This document shows positions 43,202-52,502 of a stretch of 64,000 bases of DNA, one piece after another. The notes beneath the pieces were generated by a model. That model saw only the letters and a program-made list of their open reading frames with translations. It was not told where the DNA came from and searched no databases. Both the position numbers and the translations under genes were made by a program. The DNA lies in the NCBI GenBank assembly GCA_903828955.1, contig CAIKOA010000031.1, positions 1 through 64,000 on the forward strand. The letters run 5' to 3'. Each line of letters opens with the position of its first letter. Within the stretch, counting starts at the first letter, position 1. Origin of the DNA: an uncultured Microcaldota archaeon. Its GTDB lineage: Archaea > Micrarchaeota > Micrarchaeia > Anstonellales > Bilamarchaeaceae.

Positions 43202-43686
43202 TTGTTTTCTCCCTTGTATTGCCCGGAATAAAGTTCGCGGGCTGTCTCGGAGAGCCTTATGAAAACCAGCTGGCCTATTTTAGCATTCTTCTTGAGCCGG
43301 GCGCCGTGCGGGTTGGAAACAATAAGGAGGGCTTCGCTCCTTCCTTCATAGCCGGGGTCCCAGACCGCGCACTCCAAACTCATTCCTGAGCGGAGAAGGG
43401 ATGAACGCGGAAAACAGAGAGCTGCCGCATCTGAGGGGATTTTTACATACTCATTAAACATTACCTTATAGCAGCCCTGCGGGAGTTTTACCCATTCCCC
43501 GGTCCCTTCGAAGGGAATCTCTTCCGTATCGCTTATCTTGCGTTCAGTATTGTCAAAATCAATCTGCCCGTAAGTTGAGAACTTAAGCACCTTCTTGAGG
43601 GTTATGTCAACCCCTGCGGGCTGGAATTGCGAATCTGCAATATGCCCGGAAATAAAAGAAAAAAGAAATTGTTTTGGAAGGATCAT
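43198..43686 (-). CDS. dut: dUTPase / dCTP deaminase family protein
   Basis: 162 residues. PAGVDITL, CFPRSSLLRSGMSLECAVWD and IGQLVFIRL are the trimeric dUTPase/dCTP-deaminase motifs. It should remove dUTP or make dUMP from dCTP. It is joined to ndk and truD by four-base overlaps at both ends. The symbol is a best guess, as the family members are hard to separate by eye. Confidence 0.8.
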   Translation of the reverse strand: MILPKQFLFSFISGHIADSQFQPAGVDITLKKVLKFSTYGQIDFDNTERKISDTEEIPFEGTGEWVKLPQGCYKVMFNEYVKIPSDAAALCFPRSSLLRSGMSLECAVWDPGYEGRSEALLIVSNPHGARLKKNAKIGQLVFIRLSETARELYSGQYKGENK

Positions 43687-44153
43687 GCCTTCTCGTCCTC
43701 TGCGTATATGTAATCCCAGAGTTCGAGCTTGTATTCAAAGAGCTCCTCTTTCTTGAAGAAGCGCGCAATTTCCTTCTTTGCGGTGTCAAGAGAGTCGGAT
43801 GCGTGGATTGTGTTCCTTCCCGTGCTCATTGAAAAGTCTCCGCGTATTGTTCCTGCGGTTGCTTTCCTAGAGTTGGTTACTCCTACCACGTTCCTCACCA
43901 CTTCGACCGCCTCCTGGCCTTCGAGAACGAATGCGAGAAGGGGGCCGGAAGTGATGAACTTTTCCAATCCCGGATAAAAGGGCTTGGAGGTAAGGTGGCC
44001 ATAGTGCTCCTTGGAAACCGCGGGGGCCATGTGGAGCATTTTCATGCCCACAATTTTGAGCCCCTTGCGTTCAAAGCGGGAGATTATCTCTCCGATGAGA
44101 GCGCGCTGGAATGCATCCGGCTTCAGCAGGATTAAAGTGCGTTCCATTGCCAT
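43683..44153 (-). CDS. ndk: Nucleoside diphosphate kinase
   Basis: 156 residues from MAMERTLILLKPD, four bases after GTGAT; other in-frame ATGs lie just up- and downstream. Active-site His is in NTIHASDS. It exchanges the terminal phosphate between NTPs. The L7Ae-S28e-L24e-NDK order is a standard archaeal operon start. Confidence 0.95.
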   Translation of the reverse strand: MAMERTLILLKPDAFQRALIGEIISRFERKGLKIVGMKMLHMAPAVSKEHYGHLTSKPFYPGLEKFITSGPLLAFVLEGQEAVEVVRNVVGVTNSRKATAGTIRGDFSMSTGRNTIHASDSLDTAKKEIARFFKKEELFEYKLELWDYIYAEDEKA

Positions 44154-44158
44154 GAAAA

Positions 44159-44374
44159 TCACTTCTTTTGTGCTGCTGCCTTTGCCTTCCCGGCCTTGGT
44201 TTCGAAGTCAAATTTCTTCCGTTTTACCCAGGCGGTTTTCTTTCCCACCCGGCTAAGGCCGATAAGGTTGCGCCTGCATTTGCTTCCGCAGAAGAAGAAC
44301 GTTGTCCCGTCCTTCTTGGCGTAAAGCATGCCGGTCCCTTTTGGCATTTCTGCGTTGCAGAAAGAACATCTCAT
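44159..44374 (-). CDS. rpl24e: Ribosomal protein L24e
   Basis: 71 residues. MRCSFCNAEMPKGTGMLYAK and FFFCGSKCRRNL form the zinc ribbon, and the tail is Lys/Ala-rich. Sits between rps28e and ndk in the typical order. Confidence 0.96.
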   Translation of the reverse strand: MRCSFCNAEMPKGTGMLYAKKDGTTFFFCGSKCRRNLIGLSRVGKKTAWVKRKKFDFETKAGKAKAAAQKK

Positions 44375-44379
44375 TCAAT

Positions 44380-44592
44380 TCACCTTGCCCGGATTTCCTT
44401 CGCTTCCCTCTCTGACTCTAGCAGGAGGATGACCATGCCCTTCTTAACCGGGCCTTTCACGTTTCGGAGTATTACCCTGCCTTTGTCCGGGCCGGCAAGA
44501 ATCTTGCAGAGGACCTGGTAAATTTCCCCATAGATTCCGGTCTTGGCCTTTATTTCGACAATCTCGGCAGGCACTGCCTCGGATTCAGCCAT
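44380..44592 (-). CDS. rps28e: Ribosomal protein S28e
   Basis: 70 residues with AEIVEIKAKTGIYGEIYQVL and the conserved C-terminus LLESEREAKEIRAR. An OB-fold protein of the small subunit, in its usual place after L7Ae. Confidence 0.96.
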   Translation of the reverse strand: MAESEAVPAEIVEIKAKTGIYGEIYQVLCKILAGPDKGRVILRNVKGPVKKGMVILLLESEREAKEIRAR

Positions 44593-44602
44593 TCAAGAAC
44601 AC

Positions 44603-45106
44603 CTATTCCGTTTTCTCCTCTTTCTTCTCCTCTTTTTTCTTAGGAGCCCTCTTGGGTTTTTCCTTGGGCGCTTCTGCCGCTGGCTTCTCCTCTTTTGGGG
44701 CTGGAGCCGGAGCCGCATGTGCCACTGGCGCTGCTGCCTGTGCAGGAACTGGCTTCGGGAGCCTCTTCAGGATGCCCTGCAAGAGCTCATTTGCGCCGCC
44801 TGCCTCTTCAATTGCAATAGAGGATGTTCCCACCGGGATTCCCACCGCCGCGCCCAAATCCTTCTTGGATGGGACGTATGCGTAAGGAATTCCCCTCTCT
44901 TCGCAGAGCGAAGGGATGTGGATTATGATTTCCTCGGGCTGCACGTCTTCAGCCATAATCACGAGCTTTGCGGTCTTCTTCTCGACCGACTTGGTGGTCT
45001 CGTTGATTCCCTTGCGGAGCCTGCCGGTGTCTTTCGCTACAGAAAGAGCTTCGATAATGCTGGCCACAACTTCCTCTGGAGTCTTGTATTTGACATAACT
45101 CGCCAT
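44603..45106 (-). CDS. rpl7ae: Ribosomal protein L7Ae / K-turn binding protein
   Basis: 167 residues; residues 1-120 are the normal L7Ae fold (LRKGINETTKSVEKKTAKLV, VPSKKDLGAAVGI). An extra 45-residue Ala/Pro/Lys/Glu tail follows, ending KKEEKKEEKTE; usual L7Ae is about 120 residues. It binds K-turns in rRNA, box C/D RNA and RNase P. First gene of the long operon. Confidence 0.95.
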   Translation of the reverse strand: MASYVKYKTPEEVVASIIEALSVAKDTGRLRKGINETTKSVEKKTAKLVIMAEDVQPEEIIIHIPSLCEERGIPYAYVPSKKDLGAAVGIPVGTSSIAIEEAGGANELLQGILKRLPKPVPAQAAAPVAHAAPAPAPKEEKPAAEAPKEKPKRAPKKKEEKKEEKTE

Positions 45107-45201
45107 ATTTTCACCTCATATCATTGGCTTGGAATAAGGTAATTGGTAGTATATAAAAACTTAACCTTCTGCAAAATAGGGCAAATTTAGAATATAAACG
45201 G

Positions 45202-45385
45202 ATGGAGGGTTGCTGGGGGTGTCGCGCCGCCAAGACCACCTAGTGTGCGCAGACGGAGAGGAACGTAACGAATAATATCCGTTATGTTCCAGTGTCTTGG
45301 TGGCACGATGAAGCATCTGCAACGCCAGTTGCAGAATTTTGGGCGAAGCCCAAATGTCTTTAGGGGGCGCTCCCCCTGAAGGGCT
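45202..45385 (-). repeat. Three-copy 3'-end hairpin repeat, expanded copy C
   Basis: The backbone of copies A and B (GGGTTGCTGGGGG, then GATGAAGCA, then the palindrome at 45362-45377) is interrupted by extra hairpins: 45223-45236 pairs with 45294-45307 (13 of 14), enclosing 45260-45270/45280-45290 (11 pairs); then 45317-45323/45328-45334 and 45338-45344/45348-45354. It lies 3' of the beta-helix gene at 45444-48518, in the same orientation as the other copies. The remaining bases from 45107 to 45201 hold only AT-rich promoter-like sequence. Confidence 0.7.
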
Positions 45386-45443
45386 CTTATAAAGGTAAAG
45401 GAAGTGGATGAAAAAATTAAAAATAAGATAAAAAGAAGGGAAA

Positions 45444-48400
45444 TTAATCCGTGTCCTCGGCCTTTACCTTCTTCTTTTTCTTCTTTGCCCAGAGGAAGTA
45501 GATTAAGGCGCCAAGTATCGCAAATGCGACTATTGCCGCCCCTGCTGTTGCCACCGTCTGCAGCATTCCGCCTTCAGGGGGCTTCGTTTCTTGCGGAGGA
45601 ACGAGCGGGGGCACCTCCTGCCCGATTTCCACCGGGGTTATGAGAGGCGGCGTTACTTCTGGCGGCTTAACCGGGGTAATGTTGCCCGTTTGGCCGGTTT
45701 CCCCTCCCTTGCTTTCGCATTTGTAATTCCTGCACACCTCGTTTGCTCCGCAATCCGAATCCTTTGTGCACTCAGGAGGCACGCAGGAGAACTGCTTGCA
45801 GGTGTAGCCCGCGGGGCAGTCCGCATCCTTTATGCATTCGGGAGGCACGCACTTGTTGTTCTCGCAGGTGTATCCCTTGTCGCATTGCGAATCGTCCGTG
45901 CATTCAATCGGAACGCACTTGCATTCCTTGCAGAGGAACAGGCTGCCCGGCCTTGGGACAAGAACGTCATTAACCCATGTGGAGCCCCCTTTGCAATCGC
46001 TAACTGTGTTGCAGCTTCCCTCTGGAAGGACGCATACGTGGTCATTGCAGAATTCGCATCCCGAGCAGTCCGCATTGGTTATGCATTCAAATTGCCCTCC
46101 CCCCTCATTGGGATGGGTTGGCTGCCCCTCTGCAATCGCATATGTGCTCGCGGGGGTAAGATTAATGGCCGCAAGAAGATGCAAGCCGGTATCCAGGGTC
46201 GCGGCCACTTCGGACCATGAGGAGTCGTATTTCCAGAGGTTAAGGCCGGATTCGGTAAAGCTCCCGATCTCGGAAGCGCTCCAGGACCAGTTTGCCTCAT
46301 CAATGACCTGGGAGGGGGCAAGTGGCTCGATTCCCACGAATTTATTGTTGAAAGAGGAAACGCCCGAAGGGAATTGTGCTGGGCTGGCTGTCCAATAAAT
46401 GGCGAAGTGCGTGCTTCCAGTATCCTCAGTGTCGTACATTGAGAGATTCGTATAATCCGTGTAATCCCCCAGTGGATTGTCGAAAACAACTCCGCTGAGT
46501 GCAATTGACACGATGTGGTGCGGACCAGTAAGCTCTACTTCCAGGTCATATGGATTTCCATAAAAGTGATCTTGGGTAAGCGTTGTGCCGGACGAGTTCA
46601 ACACGTATGCCCCTCTAATAATGTTGTCATGGATTTCGTTCGAGCGAAGTTCGTTTCCATCATCCAGGGCTACCTGGATTCCTATATTGTTCCCATATAC
46701 GTCGTTTTGGATAACGTCGTTGTCCGTGCCGACGAAGCCGATGCCTTGTATGTGGATGCCGATATCGTTCGAATGCGCGGTGTTCCCCTGCAGTGTGTTC
46801 CTGTCATGGTTGTCTACATAGAATCCTGCATTCGGCTCATTGTAGGCGGTGTTGTCGCTCAGGTTGTTGTCATCCCCCTCCAGCACGAATCCCGTATCGG
46901 CGTCATCGTGCGCGGTATTGTTTATGAGCCAGTCGTGGTTGCTCGCGATATCGAAGCCGTATATTCCATTCCCATAAGCCGTATTGTTTATGAGGAAGCT
47001 GTTGGCCGAGCTTTCAAGGAGGAATCCCATGTTGCTGTTTCCGCTTGCATTGCAGAGGCCTATTGCAATCCTGTTACCGCGCCCGGCAAACCCATTATAA
47101 TTGTTATTTGACTGGGAATAGATTATGGTCGTGTACGTGGTGCCCGTCGCCCCGATTGCCAGGAGGCCGTTGTTGCCGAGCGTATTCGAACCGTCAATGG
47201 CCACTCCGCTCACGTTTGTTCCGGGTGCGCAGAGTATAAGTTCGGAGTAAGTCCCTCCAACTACGTTTGCAGGGGCGGTTATGTAGCCGAACGGCCTTCC
47301 TGCGGAAACCGTCATGTTTGCGATCTGGTTTGTGCAGCCTTCAACATAAACATCATAAATTCCATTTTCCTGGGAAGTCGCATTTGAAAGGAGGTTGCTG
47401 CCCGTGCCATACAATTCGAAACCGTTTCCCCCGTTCCCGGTGGCGTTGTTCCTGGGATAAATCGTGTTTCCGGAACCGCTTACGTAGAAACCGCCCTTGT
47501 CGTTCCCATAGGCGCGGTTGCCTACGAGGGTGTTCGAAGAGCCGGTAATTGCAAACCCGCTCCCCTCATATCCGTAGAAGCTGGATGAGAAGATGGTGCC
47601 GCAGCCGGTGTTGTTCTCGAGCCTGTTGTTGTTCCCGCTAATCACGAAGGCGGATTCCGCGTTCCCGCATGCGGAGTTGTTTGTGAGGTTGTTGTATGCG
47701 GATTGAACCGAAAACTGCCCGGTATTGTTGATCAGGGAATTCCTGTCCGAAATGATGCTGATTGCGCCGTTATTCCCTATAAGCGTGTTGTTTTCGGAAC
47801 CGAGGGTGGGTGAAAATATGATGGCTTCCACATAGACGCTGCCGTTGCCGTATTTAAGCAGGTTTCCCGAGCTCCCATACAGCTTGAAGGCGCCATCCGA
47901 AAGATACGAATTGTATGTGGCAGTCACGTTTGTGGAATTGATTAGGAGAAATGCCCCGTAGTAAAGCTGGGGCGCGGAAGAGAGGTTTTCAACCCAGTTC
48001 CCGTCTACGTACATGTCCCTTGAGCTCCCCACCTCGAATCCCAAGAAGCCGGAGTTATAGACTCCATTTCTGGCCACTGAGCAATTCCTGCTGTCTCCAA
48101 GGCGGAAGCCGAAGGCGGTAATGCCCGACATGTTGTTGTTTGCGAAAGTGAAATTGGTGCAGTTGGTGCAGTAGATTCCAGACTGCATGGCCATTATCCT
48201 GCAGTTCTTAACGGCGCCGTTTGCGCTGTTATACATGTAGAATGCTGAAGTGCCGGGCGTCCCGTCCCCCTGTATGTAATGCCCCTGGCAGTTGAAGGTT
48301 TTGTTGCTGAAATCAGTAATGCAGGTATTTTCTGGCCGGTCTGCGGTAAGGCGGACTTCAGAAGTGCAATTCGTTGTGTTTGCGAGCGCGCTCCTGCAGT

Positions 48401-48518
48401 CTGCGCAACTGTTGCATTCGCAGATCCCGGGCGTACCGGTTATAAGATAGGTCCACGCAAAAGAGGTGCTAAAAAGTAAAACCAGCCCAAACAGGAATAA
48501 TATTGCCTTGCCTGACAT
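45444..48518 (-). CDS. Beta-helix surface protein 1 (1024 residues)
   Basis: Signal peptide (1-21); right-handed parallel beta-helix repeats over about residues 90-680 with many NNTA/GNxxxN turns (NTAYGNGIYGFDI, NTAHDDADTGFVL); then a domain to about 830; six or more 'C..D.DC' disulfide modules (830-950); Pro-rich linker; single membrane helix (about 990-1010) and a lysine-rich end. A cell-surface adhesin or glycan-binding protein is likely. The neighbour at 48555-51629 is a paralog of the same length. Confidence 0.85.
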   Translation of the reverse strand: MSGKAILFLFGLVLLFSTSFAWTYLITGTPGICECNSCADCRSALANTTNCTSEVRLTADRPENTCITDFSNKTFNCQGHYIQGDGTPGTSAFYMYNSANGAVKNCRIMAMQSGIYCTNCTNFTFANNNMSGITAFGFRLGDSRNCSVARNGVYNSGFLGFEVGSSRDMYVDGNWVENLSSAPQLYYGAFLLINSTNVTATYNSYLSDGAFKLYGSSGNLLKYGNGSVYVEAIIFSPTLGSENNTLIGNNGAISIISDRNSLINNTGQFSVQSAYNNLTNNSACGNAESAFVISGNNNRLENNTGCGTIFSSSFYGYEGSGFAITGSSNTLVGNRAYGNDKGGFYVSGSGNTIYPRNNATGNGGNGFELYGTGSNLLSNATSQENGIYDVYVEGCTNQIANMTVSAGRPFGYITAPANVVGGTYSELILCAPGTNVSGVAIDGSNTLGNNGLLAIGATGTTYTTIIYSQSNNNYNGFAGRGNRIAIGLCNASGNSNMGFLLESSANSFLINNTAYGNGIYGFDIASNHDWLINNTAHDDADTGFVLEGDDNNLSDNTAYNEPNAGFYVDNHDRNTLQGNTAHSNDIGIHIQGIGFVGTDNDVIQNDVYGNNIGIQVALDDGNELRSNEIHDNIIRGAYVLNSSGTTLTQDHFYGNPYDLEVELTGPHHIVSIALSGVVFDNPLGDYTDYTNLSMYDTEDTGSTHFAIYWTASPAQFPSGVSSFNNKFVGIEPLAPSQVIDEANWSWSASEIGSFTESGLNLWKYDSSWSEVAATLDTGLHLLAAINLTPASTYAIAEGQPTHPNEGGGQFECITNADCSGCEFCNDHVCVLPEGSCNTVSDCKGGSTWVNDVLVPRPGSLFLCKECKCVPIECTDDSQCDKGYTCENNKCVPPECIKDADCPAGYTCKQFSCVPPECTKDSDCGANEVCRNYKCESKGGETGQTGNITPVKPPEVTPPLITPVEIGQEVPPLVPPQETKPPEGGMLQTVATAGAAIVAFAILGALIYFLWAKKKKKKVKAEDTD

Positions 48519-48554
48519 AAATAGAAAACGGGGAGAAAATATAAAAAGGTTCTA

Positions 48555-51500
48555 TTAATCTGCTTCCTCACCTTTAACCTTCTTCTTTTTTTTCTTGGTT
48601 GCAATGAAGTAGATTAATGCGCCAAGTATCGCAAATGCGACTATTGCCGCCCCTGCGGTTGCCGCAGTCTGGAGCATTCCGCCTTCAGGGGGCTTCGCCT
48701 GCTCTTCCGGCTGGACGAGCGGGAGCACCTCCTGCCCTATCTCAACAGGGGTTATGAAAGGCGGCGTTTCCTCGGGAGGCTTCACGGGAGTTATGTTGCC
48801 AACTTCTCCGGTTTGTTGTTCGCCTCCTTTCCCAGTGCACTTGTAATTCCTGCACGCCTCGTTTGCTCCGCAGTCGGAATCCTTTGTGCATTCAGGGGGC
48901 ACGCAGGAGAACTGCTTGCAGGTGTATCCGGATGGGCAGTCCGCATCCTTTATGCATTCGGGAGGCACGCACTTGTTGTTCTCGCAGGTGTAACCTTCGT
49001 CGCATTGCGTATTGTCCGTGCATTCAATCGGAACGCACTTGCATTCCTTGCAGAGGAACAGGCTGGCCGGGATTACCGCGGAGCTCGAGGTAGGCATTTT
49101 GCAGTCGCTTGCGGTGTTGCAGCTTCCTTCAGAAAGGGTGCAGTTGTGGTCATTGCAGGCCTTGCATCCCGAGCAGTCCGCGTTCGTCATGCATTCATAT
49201 TGTTGCCCTCCTTCTTCCACGTGCGCGGACGGGGTGCCGTTTGCCGCATAGCCTGTGAAATGCGGGGTTGCGAACATTACCCAGCCTCCTGAGCATTCGG
49301 AATAGGCAGGAGTGAACTGGGTTCCGTCCTGCAAAATTGAATCATAGGTTGTTGGCAGGTGGTCCAGATAATAGTACGTGATGCCATTGCAGCCAGCCAC
49401 TTGCGTGTGCGCTTCTGCAGGGCCGTCCAGAAGCGTGGTGTAATCCCGCGGGAGGAGTGAAACAAAATTTGTGCCGAGCACGGTGTCGCTCTCTGCGAGC
49501 CTCAAAGAAACCAGCTCCACGGACGGGAAAACTATGTAGCCATACTGCGTTGTATTGGAACCGACCCCAAGGGCCGCTTCGGAATTGGGGAGCCCTATGC
49601 CGAGATTGGTTGCCTGGATTGGCTCGAATGACCCCGGTGCAAGATTTATGGCGAAGTAATTCCCCCTGGGTATCGCCTCGATATATGTGTTCGTTATTTG
49701 CCCGGAGCTGCCGTTCAGTATTTCCAGTTCTCCTACGATTGTAGAGTTTGAAAGTATGAATGGGGGCTCTTCATCGCAAGGCGCATAATTCCGCATTTCG
49801 ATCTGGAATGCCGCGTTCCCGAACACCCTGAGGTTGTCCATGGTCAGATCCGGGCAGTTGCCTTCGGCATCCATGTAAATTCCATCCGGTGCAGCGAGCC
49901 CGGTGTTGTTGTAGATATCCGTGGAGAGCAGCTGGGGCATGTAGGCATCGCTGGTTATCCACACCCCCTCCCTTGTGTTGCCGTAAATATCTGATGTGTT
50001 TATTGTGTCGTTTTCTGAGTCATTAAAGAAAGCGCCTATCTGGTTGCCGTATATCCTTGAGCCGGATACTTTATTTCCAGATGAGCTCTGGAAAGCGACC
50101 CCCACTCCGGTCCCTCCATGGGGCGCGGAATTGGTATTGCTATAGATGTCGCAATTATCCACAAGTGCGCCATCCCCGGAAAAGAGGATGCCCACCTGGT
50201 TCTCGTAAACGTTGCAATCGGAGAAAACGCCTCCGCTTGAGCCATTGAACCAGACGCCGACGCTATTATTTCTTGCAGTGTTATTCTCCATCAGGGGCAA
50301 TTTGTGGTTAGTCCATATATCAAAGCCGGCAATGCTGTTGTTCCATGCGGTGTTGCCCTGCATGGGATACGTCTGGTCCGGGCTCCCTCCATTCACAAGC
50401 TCGAATCCGAATTGCGAATTAGAGTGCGCCGTGTTGCCATGCACGCTTATCCAGCCGCTTGAACCCGGGAATGCGATTCCGAATCCGATAGGGGATTGGG
50501 ATGCGGTGTTGTTGTACAGCTCCACGTTCGTTCCGGTTATTGCGAACCCGGCCTTGCTAGCATTTCTTACGCTGTTGTTGTAGATTTTCGCTCCATCACA
50601 GCTCGAGGTGAATCCTACACCTGCCAGATTCCAGACGCTGTTGTTGTAAGCGGTGTGCCCGCTGCTGTAGGTGCAATAGAACCCGCCCCCCTTGGGCAAA
50701 CCCATGTTGTAGGCTATATTTGAGTGGAAAGTGTTGTTTGTTGCAAGGGTATAATGGTCTATGTACGCGATTCCGTTGCTGTCCCGGACAGTATTGTTCC
50801 AGACCACCGAGTTGTGGGCGTTATTAAAGAGAAAAACGCCTCCGGCCGCATAACTGAGCTCCTTGTCCTGCCCGCACTCATAGATTGAATTGTTGTTGAC
50901 GTGGAATACGTTGTCGTCCCCTCCGGGATATCCGAGGCGCATGCAGCTTGCTTCAACGGAATGGACAACGTTGTTCCTGATGGTCCCATTGTAGCTGGCC
51001 ATGTCTATGCCTTCGTATCCGGTCCCGTTCCCATCAAATTCGCATCCGTCTATGAGCGCGCTTATGGTCCCGCCATATGAATGCACGCCTACCTGATTGA
51101 AGCTTATGTCGCTGCCATAAAGTGAGAAACTGGAGGCGTAATCGGCACCATAATAGCCGTCGCCTATGTAAATTCCGTAGTCGCAGTTGGACGTGGTGAG
51201 GTTCCTTATGATGGCATTTTCTGATGCGAGCAAGTATATCCCGGCCGCATCCCCTGCCAGGTCCTTGATTTGGCAATTCAATATGGAAGCGCCATCAGAA
51301 GCATTGATGAAAATCCCTTCATCGTATTTTCCATTGCCGTTTATCCTGCAATTCCTTACCGTTACCCCGGAAGCGCCATTAATTATGGCGCCATAGCTGG
51401 GCCCTCCGGCGGATAGGGCAAAATTTATCCAGCTTCCGTTGCAGTCTAGGACAATGTTGTTTGCGGTTATGTTGAAGCAGGTATCTACGGAATTGAGCGT

Positions 51501-51629
51501 AGAAACGTTCACTACATATGTTTCCCCTGCGGTATTGAGGGTTCTGCAGGCATTTACATAAGTGAGCGCAAACGGCGCTCCGAAAAGGCAAACCAATAGC
51601 AACAGGGTCGCAAGCATTCGGCATGACAT
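48555..51629 (-). CDS. Beta-helix surface protein 2 (1024 residues)
   Basis: Same architecture as its downstream neighbour: signal peptide, beta-helix repeats (NTAWNNSIAGFDI, NTASQSPIGFGIAF), disulfide modules, Pro-rich linker, membrane helix. The last 180 residues are nearly identical between the two (CTKDSDCGANEACRNYKC), whereas the beta-helix parts have diverged. The two stand 36 bases apart in the same direction. A tandem duplication with a conserved anchor and a variable ligand-facing part is the simplest reading. Confidence 0.85.
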   Translation of the reverse strand: MSCRMLATLLLLVCLFGAPFALTYVNACRTLNTAGETYVVNVSTLNSVDTCFNITANNIVLDCNGSWINFALSAGGPSYGAIINGASGVTVRNCRINGNGKYDEGIFINASDGASILNCQIKDLAGDAAGIYLLASENAIIRNLTTSNCDYGIYIGDGYYGADYASSFSLYGSDISFNQVGVHSYGGTISALIDGCEFDGNGTGYEGIDMASYNGTIRNNVVHSVEASCMRLGYPGGDDNVFHVNNNSIYECGQDKELSYAAGGVFLFNNAHNSVVWNNTVRDSNGIAYIDHYTLATNNTFHSNIAYNMGLPKGGGFYCTYSSGHTAYNNSVWNLAGVGFTSSCDGAKIYNNSVRNASKAGFAITGTNVELYNNTASQSPIGFGIAFPGSSGWISVHGNTAHSNSQFGFELVNGGSPDQTYPMQGNTAWNNSIAGFDIWTNHKLPLMENNTARNNSVGVWFNGSSGGVFSDCNVYENQVGILFSGDGALVDNCDIYSNTNSAPHGGTGVGVAFQSSSGNKVSGSRIYGNQIGAFFNDSENDTINTSDIYGNTREGVWITSDAYMPQLLSTDIYNNTGLAAPDGIYMDAEGNCPDLTMDNLRVFGNAAFQIEMRNYAPCDEEPPFILSNSTIVGELEILNGSSGQITNTYIEAIPRGNYFAINLAPGSFEPIQATNLGIGLPNSEAALGVGSNTTQYGYIVFPSVELVSLRLAESDTVLGTNFVSLLPRDYTTLLDGPAEAHTQVAGCNGITYYYLDHLPTTYDSILQDGTQFTPAYSECSGGWVMFATPHFTGYAANGTPSAHVEEGGQQYECMTNADCSGCKACNDHNCTLSEGSCNTASDCKMPTSSSAVIPASLFLCKECKCVPIECTDNTQCDEGYTCENNKCVPPECIKDADCPSGYTCKQFSCVPPECTKDSDCGANEACRNYKCTGKGGEQQTGEVGNITPVKPPEETPPFITPVEIGQEVLPLVQPEEQAKPPEGGMLQTAATAGAAIVAFAILGALIYFIATKKKKKKVKGEEAD

Positions 51630-51662
51630 AGGAGATAGAATGAGAAGAGGATATATAAATAA

Positions 51663-52457
51663 TTAACCTTTTGCAACCCTTCCCCTTGGCTTCGGGATTT
51701 TCACGTCCGGGTGCGCCTTCATGAGCATTTCCCGCTGCGAATAGTGGGAAACATTCAGCTCGCGGAGAACCGCGAAAAGGAGGTATGCGTTCTCTGTGGG
51801 TTTTCTTCCTTTTTCAGGAAGGGTTGAAATTGCCTCTCCCACATTCTGGAAGGATTTCCTCTTTCCCGCGGCTAATTTTTTTGCATGCGTGTCCAGCGCG
51901 GTCAAATCAAGCTGGGAAAAATCAAACGCCTTCTTCACGAGGGTTTCATTTATTGCGCAGAGGGTTGCGGAAACCTCGTAATCCTGCACTCCGGGAACTA
52001 TTCCCATCTTCTTTATTGCAATCCAGCTCTTGAATTTCGCAAGAAGAGCAACCTTTGCAACCGGGTGGGTTTTTTCAGAATGAAGATTCCCCTGGAACAT
52101 CTCCTGCATGGGAAATGGGGGAAGTGAATATTTTCTCAGCAGAAGAAAGTAGAAATAGGATTGTGCTGCGGGAAAAAGCAGCGGGTTCTCCTTTACCGCC
52201 TCATCAAGTGCAGCGCGTATTGAAGAGGAGGGCGTATTCTTGAGCGCATCAGATGCGGTCGGGGCGGAAATGGAATGCACGAATTCCTCGACCGGCTTCT
52301 TGTTTATTCCGGAAAAATGGAAGGCCTGCTCGTTCACAAACGGAAGAATATGCGAAATGGCGTGCGCAACATCCTGCTCGGAAGCGGATTCCAGGTTGAA
52401 TTTAACTCCGTGCTTCTCTCCTTTGTAATCCATTTCAAATATCAATTCTTCAGGCAT
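51663..52457 (-). CDS. Unknown protein
   Basis: 264 residues, helical, starting MPEELIFEMDYKGEKHG and ending in a basic IPKPRGRVAKG. Leu-rich helices in the middle (SYFYFLLLRKYSLPPF) are not long enough for membrane spans. No family is recognised. It lies between the surface proteins and a FAD enzyme on the same strand. Confidence 0.6.
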   Translation of the reverse strand: MPEELIFEMDYKGEKHGVKFNLESASEQDVAHAISHILPFVNEQAFHFSGINKKPVEEFVHSISAPTASDALKNTPSSSIRAALDEAVKENPLLFPAAQSYFYFLLLRKYSLPPFPMQEMFQGNLHSEKTHPVAKVALLAKFKSWIAIKKMGIVPGVQDYEVSATLCAINETLVKKAFDFSQLDLTALDTHAKKLAAGKRKSFQNVGEAISTLPEKGRKPTENAYLLFAVLRELNVSHYSQREMLMKAHPDVKIPKPRGRVAKG

Positions 52458-52502
52458 AAACTCTTCCTCTTCTTCTCGTTTTTTACGTTTTCGTTTTCCC
52501 GT

